Shown one piece after another: positions 19,178-29,753 of a DNA stretch of 64,000 nucleotides. How positions within the stretch are numbered: the first letter of the stretch is position 1; each line of letters starts with the position of its first letter. The stretch spans positions 34,154 to 98,153 of the forward strand of contig NZ_QWUA01000008.1 of NCBI RefSeq assembly GCF_003576525.1, given 5' to 3'. The notes beneath the pieces were generated by a model. That model did not search any database. It was not told where the DNA came from and saw only the letters and a program-made list of their open reading frames with translations. The position numbers were made by a program, and so were the translations under genes. Source of the DNA: Rummeliibacillus sp. POC4 (GTDB lineage: Bacteria > Bacillota > Bacilli > Bacillales_A > Planococcaceae).

Positions 19178-20512
19178 TTGTCTTCAGTGGCTTTTCACAC
19201 ACTTGGATGTAAAGTGAATCACTATGAAACAGAAGCAATTTGGCAACTGTTCAAAGATGAAGGTTATGAACGTAAAGAATTTGATCATCAAGCGGATGTA
19301 TATGTGATTAATACATGTACAGTTACGAATACAGGGGACAAAAAAAGTCGTCAAGTCATTCGCCGTGCGATACGTCAAAATCCAGATGCAGTAATTTGTG
19401 TAACAGGATGCTATGCACAAACTTCACCTGCAGAGATTATGGCTATTCCAGGTGTTGATATAGTAGTCGGAACACAAGACCGTACGAAAATGCTTGGATA
19501 TATTGAACAATACAAGCAAGAACGACAACCTATCAATGCAGTAAAAAATATTATGAAAAACAGAGTATATGAAGAATTGGATGTACCTTATTTCACTGAC
19601 CGTACACGCGCTTCTTTGAAAATTCAAGAAGGGTGCAATAACTTCTGTACTTTCTGTATTATTCCATGGGCACGCGGTTTAATGCGTTCTCGTGATCCAA
19701 AAGAAGTTGTACGTCAAGCACAACAACTTGTGGATGCTGGCTATTTAGAAATCGTTTTAACAGGTATCCATACAGGTGGTTATGGACAAGACTTAAAAGA
19801 CTATAATTTGGCACAACTTCTACGAGATATTGAAGCAAATGTTAAAGGTTTAAAACGTCTACGAATCAGTTCAATTGAAGCAAGTCAATTAACAGATGAA
19901 GTAATTGAAGTGTTACGTGATTCTAAAATTGTTGTCAATCATTTACACATTCCTATCCAATCTGGTTCTGACACAGTTTTAAAACGGATGCGTCGTAAAT
20001 ACACGATGGAATTTTTCGGAGAACGTTTAGATCGCTTACGTGAAGTATTACCAGACTTAGCTGTAACTTCAGACGTCATTGTAGGTTTCCCTGGTGAAAC
20101 TGAAGAAGAATTTATGGAAACTTATAACTTCATCGCAAAACATAAATTTGCAGAACTTCATGTATTCCCATTCTCAAAACGTACAGGTACTCCTGCTGCT
20201 CGAATGGAAGACCAAGTTGATGAAGAAGTTAAAAATGAACGTGTACATCGTTTGTTAACTTTAAATGATCAATTAGCTAAAGAATACGCTTCAAAATTTG
20301 AAGGTGAAGTTCTTGAAATCATTCCAGAAGAAGTGATTAAAGAAGGCGAAGAAGCTGGATTAGTGACTGGTTATACTCCGAACTATTTGAAAATTGTATT
20401 TGAAGGCACTGAAGATATGATTGGTAAACTAGTCAAAGTCAAAATTGACAAGGCAGGATATCCACATTCACATGCACAATTCGTTCGCGTATTGGACACT
20501 GTTGAAGCCTAA
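19178..20512 (+). CDS. mtaB: tRNA N6-threonylcarbamoyladenosine(37) methylthiotransferase MtaB
   Basis: A 444-residue radical SAM methylthiotransferase that converts t6A37 to ms2t6A37. The N-terminal cluster Cys residues lie in LGCKVNHYE, NTCTVTNT and TGCYAQ. The radical SAM motif is CNNFCTFC (CX3CX2C), and a TRAM domain is at the C terminus. Start TTG at 19178 after AGAGGTGAG. Last gene of the dnaJ operon, followed by a terminator. Confidence 0.95.
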   Translation: MSSVAFHTLGCKVNHYETEAIWQLFKDEGYERKEFDHQADVYVINTCTVTNTGDKKSRQVIRRAIRQNPDAVICVTGCYAQTSPAEIMAIPGVDIVVGTQDRTKMLGYIEQYKQERQPINAVKNIMKNRVYEELDVPYFTDRTRASLKIQEGCNNFCTFCIIPWARGLMRSRDPKEVVRQAQQLVDAGYLEIVLTGIHTGGYGQDLKDYNLAQLLRDIEANVKGLKRLRISSIEASQLTDEVIEVLRDSKIVVNHLHIPIQSGSDTVLKRMRRKYTMEFFGERLDRLREVLPDLAVTSDVIVGFPGETEEEFMETYNFIAKHKFAELHVFPFSKRTGTPAARMEDQVDEEVKNERVHRLLTLNDQLAKEYASKFEGEVLEIIPEEVIKEGEEAGLVTGYTPNYLKIVFEGTEDMIGKLVKVKIDKAGYPHSHAQFVRVLDTVEA

Positions 20513-20526
20513 TTTTAGAATATGTC

Positions 20527-20559
20527 AAAAAGCCTAGCGACCAAAGCTGGGCTTTTTTG
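20527..20559 (+). terminator. Terminator of the dnaJ-prmA-rsmE-mtaB operon
   Basis: Stem AAAAGCCTAGC with GCTGGGCTTTT (one mismatch), followed by a T-run. Confidence 0.85.
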
Positions 20560-20606
20560 TTATAGTTATATTATTGAATGTAGAAAAATGAATTGAGGCG
20601 ATGCAG

Positions 20607-21470
20607 ATGAAAAAGTTGGCACTTATATTAATCATTATGACACTCGTTGTCTCAAGTGCTGTGTTAATCGTCAATCATCAAACAGACCAAGGATTATTAA
20701 AAAATAGTAATCGTAATTATATGAATTCAACTGTTTCTACAAAGCCATCGAAAGATTTAACCAAGGGAACAACAAAAGAAGCACCAAAAGTTAACATAAA
20801 AGAGAAAAAGCAAGTACGACCCAAAAAGGTTAAAAAGGATATTGTGGTTACCATTGATCCAGGTCATCAAGAAAAAGCAAATTTGGGACAAGAACCTGTT
20901 GCACCAAAATCTAAAATGACCAAATTTAAAGCGACTGTCGGTTCAAGAGGTGCCATAACAAAAAAGAGTGAGTATGCGATTACTTTAGATGCTTCTAAAA
21001 TGCTGCAAAAAAAACTACAGAAAAAGGGTTATAAAGTTTTTTTAACTCGGTATACAAATGAAGTAGACTTATCGAATATTGAGCGCGCTAAAATCGCAAA
21101 CAAACGTCAGTCATCGTTATTCATCAGAATACATGCTGATGGTGCGGAAAATCCAAATGTACATGGGTTCTCAATCATAGCCCCCGGAAAGGATAATCCT
21201 TACACGAAGAAAGTATTCCGAGAGAGTAAAATAGCTGCTCAAACCATTGTTAAACAAGTAGAAAAGGATTTTGTACTCTACCAAAATGGCCTTATTTATC
21301 GTAGCGATTTGGCAGGATTTAATTGGTCTAAAGTACCCGTTATTCTTGTAGAGTTAGGTTATATCTCTAATCCACAAGAAGACAGAAATCTATCTAACAG
21401 CCATTATCTTGATAAGTTATCGACATCAATTTCTGATGGTGTTAGTGAATATTTAGATAAAACAAAGTAA
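20607..21470 (+). CDS. N-acetylmuramoyl-L-alanine amidase (Amidase_3)
   Basis: A 287-residue cell-wall hydrolase. An N-terminal membrane segment or signal (KKLALILIIMTLVVSSAVLIV), a basic linker, and an Amidase_3 zinc domain with TIDPGHQ, NIERAKIANKRQSSLFIRIHAD and VELGYISNPQED. It cleaves the amide bond between muramic acid and L-alanine, probably membrane-anchored. Sporulation amidases (CwlD) share this domain, but I cannot assign that role. The ATG at 20607 is preferred to 20601 because GAGGCG touches the latter. Confidence 0.88.
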   Translation: MKKLALILIIMTLVVSSAVLIVNHQTDQGLLKNSNRNYMNSTVSTKPSKDLTKGTTKEAPKVNIKEKKQVRPKKVKKDIVVTIDPGHQEKANLGQEPVAPKSKMTKFKATVGSRGAITKKSEYAITLDASKMLQKKLQKKGYKVFLTRYTNEVDLSNIERAKIANKRQSSLFIRIHADGAENPNVHGFSIIAPGKDNPYTKKVFRESKIAAQTIVKQVEKDFVLYQNGLIYRSDLAGFNWSKVPVILVELGYISNPQEDRNLSNSHYLDKLSTSISDGVSEYLDKTK

Positions 21471-21475
21471 AAGCT

Positions 21476-21520
21476 AGTGCACAAAAGACAAGAACGTTCT
21501 TCTTATTGTGCACTTTTTCT
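21476..21520 (+). terminator. Terminator after amidase gene
   Basis: Stem AGTGCACAA/TTGTGCACT with an internal AAGAAC/GTTCTT helix, followed by TTTTTCT. Confidence 0.85.
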
Positions 21521-21630
21521 TTTTATTGTTTTCAGAACTATCGGAATATATCAAGGGCAATCTATACTTGGAAAATCATTTATTTATATTTGTTTTAATG
21601 GAAAGGATATAGCTATTCATGTTAGACTTG

Positions 21631-21646
21631 AGATGTACGTACATCT
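21631..21646. promoter_or_regulatory. Perfect 16-base palindrome upstream of deoC
   Basis: AGATGTACGTACATCT reads identically on both strands and ends 25 bases before the deoC start. It could be an operator. It does not resemble the B. subtilis DeoR site, and the regulator is unknown. Confidence 0.4.
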
Positions 21647-21670
21647 TAGTTATTAAAGGAGTTTTACAAA

Positions 21671-22339
21671 ATGACAAAAAATTATGCTTCATATATTGAT
21701 CACACATTATTAAAACCAGAAGCAACTGAAGAACAAATTAAAAAGATCTGTGCAGAAGCAAAAGAATATGGTTTTGCTTCAGTTTGTGTAAACCCCACTT
21801 GGGTTAGCTTAGCTGCATCAGAGCTAAAAGATGCAACATCTAAAGTTTGTACAGTAATTGGATTCCCATTAGGAGCTTCTACAAGCGCAACAAAAGCATT
21901 TGAAACAAAAGATGCAATCGCAAATGGCGCAGAAGAAATTGATATGGTGATTAATATTGGTGCATTAAAAAGCGAACAGTATGATGTAGTGGAAAATGAT
22001 ATTAAAGCTGTTGTTGAAGCTGCAAACGGTACTTTAGTGAAAGTTATTATCGAAACATGCCTTCTTTCAGATGAAGAAAAGATCAAAGCATGTGAATTAT
22101 CTGTTAAAGCAGGAGCTGATTTTGTTAAAACTTCAACTGGATTTTCAACAGCAGGCGCTAAAGCAGAAGATGTTGCATTAATGCGTAAAACTGTTGGCCC
22201 TGAAATTGGAGTTAAAGCATCAGGCGGTGTTAGAAGTTTAGAAGACTTAGAATCTATGGTAGCAGCAGGAGCTACTCGTATCGGTGCAAGTTCTGGAGTT
22301 AAAATTATAAAAGGACAAATTTCAAAAACAGACTATTAA
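21671..22339 (+). CDS. deoC: Deoxyribose-phosphate aldolase
   Basis: A 222-residue class I aldolase that splits 2-deoxyribose-5-phosphate into glyceraldehyde-3-phosphate and acetaldehyde (deoxynucleoside catabolism). Schiff-base Lys in [13 protein letters not shown] and the second Lys in [13 protein letters not shown]. Start ATG follows AAAGGAG. It stands alone with its own upstream palindrome; in B. subtilis deoC is in a different locus, so this placement differs. Confidence 0.97.
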   Translation: MTKNYASYIDHTLLKPEATEEQIKKICAEAKEYGFASVCVNPTWVSLAASELKDATSKVCTVIGFPLGASTSATKAFETKDAIANGAEEIDMVINIGALKSEQYDVVENDIKAVVEAANGTLVKVIIETCLLSDEEKIKACELSVKAGADFVKTSTGFSTAGAKAEDVALMRKTVGPEIGVKASGGVRSLEDLESMVAAGATRIGASSGVKIIKGQISKTDY

Positions 22340-22353
22340 TTCGCCCAATAGTA

Positions 22354-22382
22354 TTGACCTAAGCCTAGATATACGTTATAAT
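22354..22382 (+). promoter_or_regulatory. rpsU promoter
   Basis: TTGACC (22354-22359), 17 bases, TATAAT (22377-22382). Confidence 0.8.
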
Positions 22383-22458
22383 TCTTTAGTACACAACGTT
22401 ATTATGTAAATAAGTAATGTTGCTGTTTTGACGTGTGTTCGGAGGGAGGGAAAAAGAG

Positions 22459-22632
22459 ATGACAAAAACTGTCGTTAGAAAAAACGAATCGCTTGAAGAT
22501 GCTCTTCGCCGCTTCAAACGTACTGTTTCTAAAAGTGGTACTATTCAAGAGGTAAGAAAACGCGAATTTTATGAAAAACCTAGCGTAAAACGCAAAAAGA
22601 AATCAGAAGCTGCACGTAAACGTAAGTGGTAA
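22459..22632 (+). CDS. rpsU: 30S ribosomal protein S21
   Basis: A 57-residue very basic protein starting [20 protein letters not shown], typical of S21, with a C-terminal run of Lys/Arg. The open frame extends to 22435, but the ATG at 22459 follows GGAGGGAGGG and matches the family. In B. subtilis yqeY follows rpsU; here it does not, and a terminator follows instead. Confidence 0.97.
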   Translation: MTKTVVRKNESLEDALRRFKRTVSKSGTIQEVRKREFYEKPSVKRKKKSEAARKRKW

Positions 22633-22701
22633 TATCCATTCCTAGACAATCCCTACGTTCTAAACACGCACTATCATGATTTATTAAACTCGCAAATAAT
22701 C

Positions 22702-22746
22702 TAAGCCGGGAAATCTTAATTGGTTTCTCGGCTTATTTATTTTTCA
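22702..22746 (+). terminator. Terminator of rpsU
   Basis: Stem TAAGCCGGGAAA (22702-22713)/TTTCTCGGCTTA (22724-22735) with one mismatch, then T-rich sequence. Confidence 0.85.
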
Positions 22747-22771
22747 ACAGTCTTATTACATAATTCCTTTA

Positions 22772-22793
22772 GCTATTCAAAAATTTGAATAGC
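22772..22793. promoter_or_regulatory. 10-bp inverted repeat upstream of UbiB-like gene
   Basis: GCTATTCAAA-AA-TTTGAATAGC, perfect arms, about 80 bases before the next start codon. It could be an operator. No regulator recognised. Confidence 0.4.
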
Positions 22794-22873
22794 ATACTAA
22801 ATGTTTTTACAAGCCTTACCAAATGTATTGTGGTTTAATAGAAGTAACGAAATTATTATGCGAAGGTGATTCC

Positions 22874-24865
<1,992 letters not shown>

Positions 24866-24929
24866 ATGAAACTTATTGTGGATTTATCCGTATACTATAA
24901 TGATAGGTTTTTAGACGGAGGAGGGGTAA

Positions 24930-24935
24930 ATGTAA
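24930..24935 (+). other. Minimal ATG-TAA start-stop preceding nfeD
   Basis: GGAGGAGGGG (24918-24927) is followed by ATG at 24930 and TAA at 24933, in the same frame as nfeD. The strong ribosome binding site therefore points to a start codon with an immediate stop. The nfeD ATG at 24942 is six bases further on. Confidence 0.6.
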
Positions 24936-24941
24936 AGGAGA

Positions 24942-25685
24942 ATGCAGAAAACAAAAATATTGATTATTGCAATGTTCTTAGTGTTTTATGTTTCTAGTCC
25001 AAGTTATGCCAGTGACAACTTAACAACTCATACGACAGATGGCATGTTACTGTGGATGACGCATCCTTTTGTTGTAGCCATTTTACTTTGTATAGCTAGT
25101 ATCGGTATTGTCTTTCAGTTATTTCAACCACATTTTGGATTTGGCGGTATTATAAGCATCTTGGCGCTATTAATTTTTTACGTAATTCATATGATTACAG
25201 GATTTGCAACTTGGCAAAGTATATTTATACTGGTATTTGGTATTATTTTATTATTACTGGAGCTGATCTTGCCTGGTGGTATTGTAGGAATCATAGGGTT
25301 TGTTGCAATTATTATTAGTTTGTTGAGTTCAGGAGCAGATACGACGCATATGGCATATGCAATATTGACTGCTTTAATTATGGCAGTTTTAGGAATGGTG
25401 ATTATGATGAAGTTTTTTGGTAAAAAACTGAATATGCTAAACAAAATGGTTTTAAAGGATTCAACGGATACTGAAAAAGGATATATATCCAATAAGAGTC
25501 GTACAGATTTGTTAGGATTGGAAGCGATTACGACAACACCTCTTCGTCCCTCTGGCACAGCGATGTTAGGAGATGAGCGCATTGATGTCGTATCAGAAGG
25601 TGGCTATATTGAAGCTCATAAAAAAGTCACTATTATTAAAGTAGAAGGCGTTCGTATAGTCGTACGAGAGTCTCATAAAGTATAG
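24942..25685 (+). CDS. NfeD-like membrane protein
   Basis: A 247-residue NfeD-family protein with a signal-like N terminus ending near YASD (about residue 24), four membrane segments and a C-terminal OB-fold ([20 protein letters not shown]). It lacks the ClpP-like protease domain of the long form (about 440 residues in B. subtilis YqeZ). NfeD partners the flotillin-like protein encoded directly downstream. The ATG at 24942 has AAAGGAG only one base away. The better-spaced ATG at 24930 is followed at once by TAA, so initiation here may depend on re-initiation. Confidence 0.88.
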   Translation: MQKTKILIIAMFLVFYVSSPSYASDNLTTHTTDGMLLWMTHPFVVAILLCIASIGIVFQLFQPHFGFGGIISILALLIFYVIHMITGFATWQSIFILVFGIILLLLELILPGGIVGIIGFVAIIISLLSSGADTTHMAYAILTALIMAVLGMVIMMKFFGKKLNMLNKMVLKDSTDTEKGYISNKSRTDLLGLEAITTTPLRPSGTAMLGDERIDVVSEGGYIEAHKKVTIIKVEGVRIVVRESHKV

Positions 25686-25695
25686 GAGGAGAACA

Positions 25696-26706
25696 ATGAC
25701 AGCATTAAGTGGTAGTTTCATCGTTACAATTATCGGAATTGTTGTTGCTTTTTTAGCGCTAGTAATTCTATTTACTTTTGTGCCAGTAGCATTATGGATT
25801 TCAGCATTAGCTGCAGGTGTTAAAATTAGTATTTTCACATTAATAGGGATGCGTTTACGTCGGGTTATCCCATCAAGAATTGTTAATCCTTTGATCAAAG
25901 CACATAAAGCAGGCTTACCTGTTACTATTAACCAATTAGAAAGTCACTATTTAGCAGGTGGTAATGTCGATCGAGTAGTAAATGCATTAATAGCAGCTCA
26001 CCGTGCGAATATTTCTCTAACATTTGAACGTTGTGCAGCAATCGATTTAGCAGGGCGTGATGTTTTAGAGGCAGTACAAATGTCTGTTAACCCTAAAGTT
26101 ATCGAAACACCATTTATCGCTGGTGTTGCGATGAATGGTATTGAAGTGAAAGCAAAAGCACGTATAACTGTTCGTGCAAATATTGACCGTTTAGTCGGTG
26201 GGGCCGGTGAAGAAACAATCGTTGCCCGTGTAGGTGAAGGGATTGTCAGTACGATTGGTAGTTCACAAAGCCATACGGATGTACTTGAAAATCCAGACTC
26301 CATTTCACAAACTGTATTATCAAAAGGATTAGACTCAGGTACAGCATTTGAAATTCTTTCCATCGATATTGCGGATGTTGATATCGGCAAGAACATTGGG
26401 GCAGAACTTCAAATTGAACAATCCCAAGCAGATAAAAATATTGCACAGGCAAAAGCCGAAGAACGTCGTGCAATGGCAGTTGCTTCTGAACAAGAGATGA
26501 TTGCAAAGGTACAAGAAATGAAAGCAAAAGTAGTTGAAGCAGAAGCAGAAGTTCCTATGGCGATGGCAGAAGCTTTACGCACAGGTAATATCGGTATTAT
26601 GGATTATATGAATTACAAAAACATTCAAGCTGATACAGGAATGCGTGATTCAATTGGTAAAATGAATCAAAATGGACATGACGCTAACAACACTAAGGAA
26701 CAATAA
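25696..26706 (+). CDS. floA: Flotillin-like protein FloA
   Basis: A 336-residue scaffold of functional membrane microdomains. N-terminal hydrophobic hairpin (about 7-50), then the SPFH/PHB-like domain and a charged coiled coil rich in Ala, Glu and Lys ([19 protein letters not shown]). The start follows AGGAGGA. It lies ten bases after nfeD, the usual nfeD-floA pair. Confidence 0.97.
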   Translation: MTALSGSFIVTIIGIVVAFLALVILFTFVPVALWISALAAGVKISIFTLIGMRLRRVIPSRIVNPLIKAHKAGLPVTINQLESHYLAGGNVDRVVNALIAAHRANISLTFERCAAIDLAGRDVLEAVQMSVNPKVIETPFIAGVAMNGIEVKAKARITVRANIDRLVGGAGEETIVARVGEGIVSTIGSSQSHTDVLENPDSISQTVLSKGLDSGTAFEILSIDIADVDIGKNIGAELQIEQSQADKNIAQAKAEERRAMAVASEQEMIAKVQEMKAKVVEAEAEVPMAMAEALRTGNIGIMDYMNYKNIQADTGMRDSIGKMNQNGHDANNTKEQ

Positions 26707-26732
26707 CTTAAACGAAGAAAGGAGGGTGTAAC

Positions 26733-27188
26733 TTGGAAGCGATTATTTTACTCGTCATCTCTTCACTTATAGGCTATTTCTTAAAAAACAAAGAAGAGCA
26801 ATCCAACACGCCTCCACCTGTTAATCGTAGAGTCCAACGCTCTGAGCCAAAGAAAATAGAGCAAACAATGCGTAGAAAGCTTACTGAAGCTTCAAAGAAC
26901 GTTATACAAGAGGTAGAAAAGAAGATTCCACAGCCTGATGAGTTGAGAAAACAGGCAAATGAAATGATTCAGAAACAAGAGAGAAATATTGAAAAAAATG
27001 TTTTTGAACATTTGAATCACACTTCTTATGACCGTTCTGAAATGCTTCAAAATGTTACAAAAAAGCAAGTTGCAAAAGATGATAATAATCAAACAAACAA
27101 CAGCTTTAAATTTCCTCAAACCCCAAATGAGTTAGCTCAAGCAATGGTTATGGCTGAAATTTTAGGCCCGCCTAAATCGAAAAGATAA
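26733..27188 (+). CDS. Hypothetical membrane-anchored protein downstream of floA
   Basis: A 151-residue protein with one N-terminal membrane segment (AIILLVISSLIGYFL), then a charged, probably helical region and a conserved-looking tail ELAQAMVMAEILGPPKSKR. I recall similar AEILGPP tails in Bacillales hypothetical proteins, but no function is known to me. Start is TTG at 26733 after AAAGGAGGGTG. It occupies the yqfB position between floA and yqfC, and is probably in the nfeD-floA operon. Confidence 0.75.
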   Translation: MEAIILLVISSLIGYFLKNKEEQSNTPPPVNRRVQRSEPKKIEQTMRRKLTEASKNVIQEVEKKIPQPDELRKQANEMIQKQERNIEKNVFEHLNHTSYDRSEMLQNVTKKQVAKDDNNQTNNSFKFPQTPNELAQAMVMAEILGPPKSKR

Positions 27189-27193
27189 CATGC

Positions 27194-27236
27194 CCTCCTC
27201 TCTTTAAGCATATGCTAAAAAGAGAGGAGGTTTTTT
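27194..27236 (+). terminator. Terminator-like hairpin containing the yqfC ribosome binding site
   Basis: Arms CCTCCTCTCTTT (27194-27205) and AAAGAGAGGAGG (27219-27230) are perfectly complementary, with an inner AGCAT/ATGCT helix, followed by six Ts (27231-27236). The descending arm contains the AGAGGAGG that serves yqfC. It would end the nfeD-floA transcript and, in read-through RNA, hide the yqfC start. Confidence 0.8.
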
Positions 27237-27476
27237 ATGTCGAAAAGGCTATTTCAAGTAATGCCTCTGGTCGAAATTGAAAACTTCCAGCATATGCGAA
27301 TCAGAGGAGATTTATTGCTTGAGACAATTGCAGATAACCATATGATTTTTATACATGAAGATTATCGTATAAAAATTGAAGCAGATTCATTTCATGTAAA
27401 GCTTCTTCGAGATGAGCTTTTAGCACTTGACATGGAAAACTTAAAAAAAATTGAGCTAACCAGAATAGAGGATTAG
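27237..27476 (+). CDS. yqfC: Sporulation protein YqfC
   Basis: A 79-residue YabP/YqfC family protein (VMPLVEIENFQHMRIRGD). In B. subtilis yqfC and yqfD are SigE-dependent and expressed in the mother cell, with YqfC/YqfD needed for normal sporulation. The ATG follows GAGAGGAGG. That ribosome binding site lies within the hairpin just upstream, so the gene probably needs a transcript starting inside or after the hairpin. Confidence 0.92.
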   Translation: MSKRLFQVMPLVEIENFQHMRIRGDLLLETIADNHMIFIHEDYRIKIEADSFHVKLLRDELLALDMENLKKIELTRIED

Positions 27477-27481
27477 GAAGT

Positions 27482-28600
27482 ATGAAAAAAAGTCGAGAAT
27501 ATCGTATTGTTCGCATTCGTATTAAACGAACGAAAAGAGTCCCAGCTTTTTTAACTGCCTTAACAAAAAATAATATTGTCTTACGTCATCTTATCACTAC
27601 AGAAAATGAAGTATCATTCCATACAACTAGAAAAAATTTACGTATAATTAGGAAACTACGGTATCAATATGGTATTACATTCCGCATTGAATCATTAGAT
27701 GATGACCACGTTTTAAGAAAAGAATGGATTGTCTATGCCGGTTTACTGATATTATTCGCAATTCCTTTTTTCTTTTCACAGTGGATATGGCAAGTTTCAG
27801 TTGAAAATGCTACACCTGAACAGACGGATGAATTATTTGAAACATTACATGAAATGCATCTTGCAGGACCATTTCTGAAAAGGGATAAACCTGATGACAC
27901 TATAATTAGGCAGAATATATTGACAAAGCATCGTGATTTATCTTGGGTACACATCCATCGCAGAGGGAGCAGAATAATATTTGAACCTCTGGCTGCACCT
28001 ATTATTGAAAATGAAGTCATTAATGACCCTATTAAAGGAAATTTAATTGCTAAAAAAAATGGTGTTGTTACTCATTTTAATTTATCGAAAGGTGAACGAG
28101 TAGTAGAAGAAAATGATGCTGTAAAAAATGGACAATTATTAGTAACTGGAATTTTAAAACGTGGTGAAAAGGATATCATTTATGGAGCAGAAGGTGAAGT
28201 TTATGCTGATTATTGGATAGAATCAGAGTTTTCGTTACCCAAGGAGATTACTTATCAAACCATGGGGGAAAAAACATATCATTTCCGTTGGGCAAATGAA
28301 AAAAAGACTGAAAAAGAATGGAAAGTTGCAAACCTTCCAAAATGGTTTTCAATGATTGGGGAAGTTTATATACAACAAGAATTGATTAAAAAGAAGGTGA
28401 CAATCGATGAAAAATCAGTGGAGGATTTTGTGATACCACTATTGCATCAAAAGTATTTAGAAAAATTACCCCGTAAAACAGTCGTTAAACAAGAAAAACT
28501 TTTGAATGTTACAATTGATAATGATACAGTAAAGGGGAAAGTATTGTTTTTAGTAAATGAAAATATTGCGATTAAACAAGCGATTAACCAAGGAGATTGA
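27482..28600 (+). CDS. yqfD: Sporulation protein YqfD (SpoIV-like)
   Basis: A 372-residue mother-cell sporulation membrane protein. One membrane segment (WIVYAGLLILFAIPFFFSQWI truncated: IVYAGLLILFAIPFFF, about 83-98), preceded by a basic N-terminal domain and followed by a large extracytoplasmic domain. Four bases separate it from yqfC. Its stop codon overlaps the phoH leader. The ribosome binding site (AGGAAG) is weak, consistent with coupling to yqfC. Confidence 0.92.
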   Translation: MKKSREYRIVRIRIKRTKRVPAFLTALTKNNIVLRHLITTENEVSFHTTRKNLRIIRKLRYQYGITFRIESLDDDHVLRKEWIVYAGLLILFAIPFFFSQWIWQVSVENATPEQTDELFETLHEMHLAGPFLKRDKPDDTIIRQNILTKHRDLSWVHIHRRGSRIIFEPLAAPIIENEVINDPIKGNLIAKKNGVVTHFNLSKGERVVEENDAVKNGQLLVTGILKRGEKDIIYGAEGEVYADYWIESEFSLPKEITYQTMGEKTYHFRWANEKKTEKEWKVANLPKWFSMIGEVYIQQELIKKKVTIDEKSVEDFVIPLLHQKYLEKLPRKTVVKQEKLLNVTIDNDTVKGKVLFLVNENIAIKQAINQGD

Positions 28601-28602
28601 GC

Positions 28603-29559
28603 ATGACAGAACAACAACCTATTCAATTACAAATGCAAGATCCAAACGAAGCAGTCATGCTTCTGGGCATATCTGATGCCAATTTAAAATTAATCGAAGA
28701 AGCTTTCCAAATTCAGATGATTACCCGCGGTGATTCAATTGTCATTGTTGGAGAAGAAGAAAATAAACAACACGCAAGTCAATTAGTACAGCAATTATTA
28801 AAAGTTATTCGTAAAGGTATTAACATTAATCAGCGCGATGTTGTCTCTGCACTTGAGATGTCTAAAACAGGAACGATTGAATATTTTGCGGAGCTCTATG
28901 ATGAAGTTATTGCGCGGAATACAAAAGGAAAAGCTATACGAGCAAAAACAATAGGTCAAAGACAGTATATTCAAGCAATTCGCCATAAGGATCTAGTATT
29001 TTGTATTGGGCCAGCAGGAACAGGGAAGACATACTTAGCTGTTGTGATGGCAGTTCAAGCTTTAAAAAATAGTCAAGTAAAACGAATAATCTTGACAAGA
29101 CCAGCTGTAGAAGCCGGTGAAAGTTTAGGCTTTTTACCAGGAGATTTAAAAGAAAAAGTTGACCCATATTTAAGACCGTTATATGATGCGTTACATGATG
29201 TATTAGGCGCAGAACAAACAGGACGTATGATTGAACGTGGAACAATTGAAATCGCACCACTCGCGTACATGCGTGGAAGAACATTGGATGATGCTTTTGT
29301 CATTCTTGATGAAGCACAAAATACAACGGAAGCACAGATGAAAATGTTCTTAACACGATTAGGATTTGGATCTAAAATGGTGATTACTGGTGATGAAACA
29401 CAAATTGACTTACCACATGGAGCAAAATCAGGTCTAATTAGTGCAGAAAAAACGTTGCGCCACGTTAAAAATATTGAATTCAGAATTTTAGAACAAGGTG
29501 ATGTTGTCCGACATCCGCTTGTTGCAAAAATAATTCAAGCATACGAACAACAAAAATAG
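28603..29559 (+). CDS. phoH: PhoH family ATPase
   Basis: A 318-residue P-loop protein with Walker A GPAGTGKTYLA, Walker B VILDEAQNT and the PhoH motif TGDETQIDLPHG. Predicted RNA-related ATPase or helicase; precise role unsettled. In-frame TTG at 28597 overlaps the yqfD stop. The ATG at 28603 has GGAG at good spacing. A terminator follows. Confidence 0.95.
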   Translation: MTEQQPIQLQMQDPNEAVMLLGISDANLKLIEEAFQIQMITRGDSIVIVGEEENKQHASQLVQQLLKVIRKGININQRDVVSALEMSKTGTIEYFAELYDEVIARNTKGKAIRAKTIGQRQYIQAIRHKDLVFCIGPAGTGKTYLAVVMAVQALKNSQVKRIILTRPAVEAGESLGFLPGDLKEKVDPYLRPLYDALHDVLGAEQTGRMIERGTIEIAPLAYMRGRTLDDAFVILDEAQNTTEAQMKMFLTRLGFGSKMVITGDETQIDLPHGAKSGLISAEKTLRHVKNIEFRILEQGDVVRHPLVAKIIQAYEQQK

Positions 29560-29563
29560 CATG

Positions 29564-29597
29564 AAATCAGAGGTGCAATTGTATCTCTGATTTTTTG
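29564..29597 (+). terminator. Terminator of phoH
   Basis: Stem AAATCAGAG (29564-29572)/CTCTGATTT (29585-29593) followed by Ts. Confidence 0.85.
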
Positions 29598-29753
29598 CAT
29601 TTCTTAAAAAATAAAAAGCCACCTATAATAGTGATTGAACCGTACATAGAACTTTCCATTTAAAGGATAAATAAAATAATTTTACTAATATTCTATAAAA
29701 TAATGATGGAAAATCTCTTTTCTATTGGTATGATAAGAAGAGGAGGTGACGAG

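Noticed and set aside
27719..27800. Frameshift suspicion in yqfD from overlapping long minus-strand frames
   Set aside because: The plus-strand frame is continuous with all expected YqfD features; minus-strand frames are shadows.
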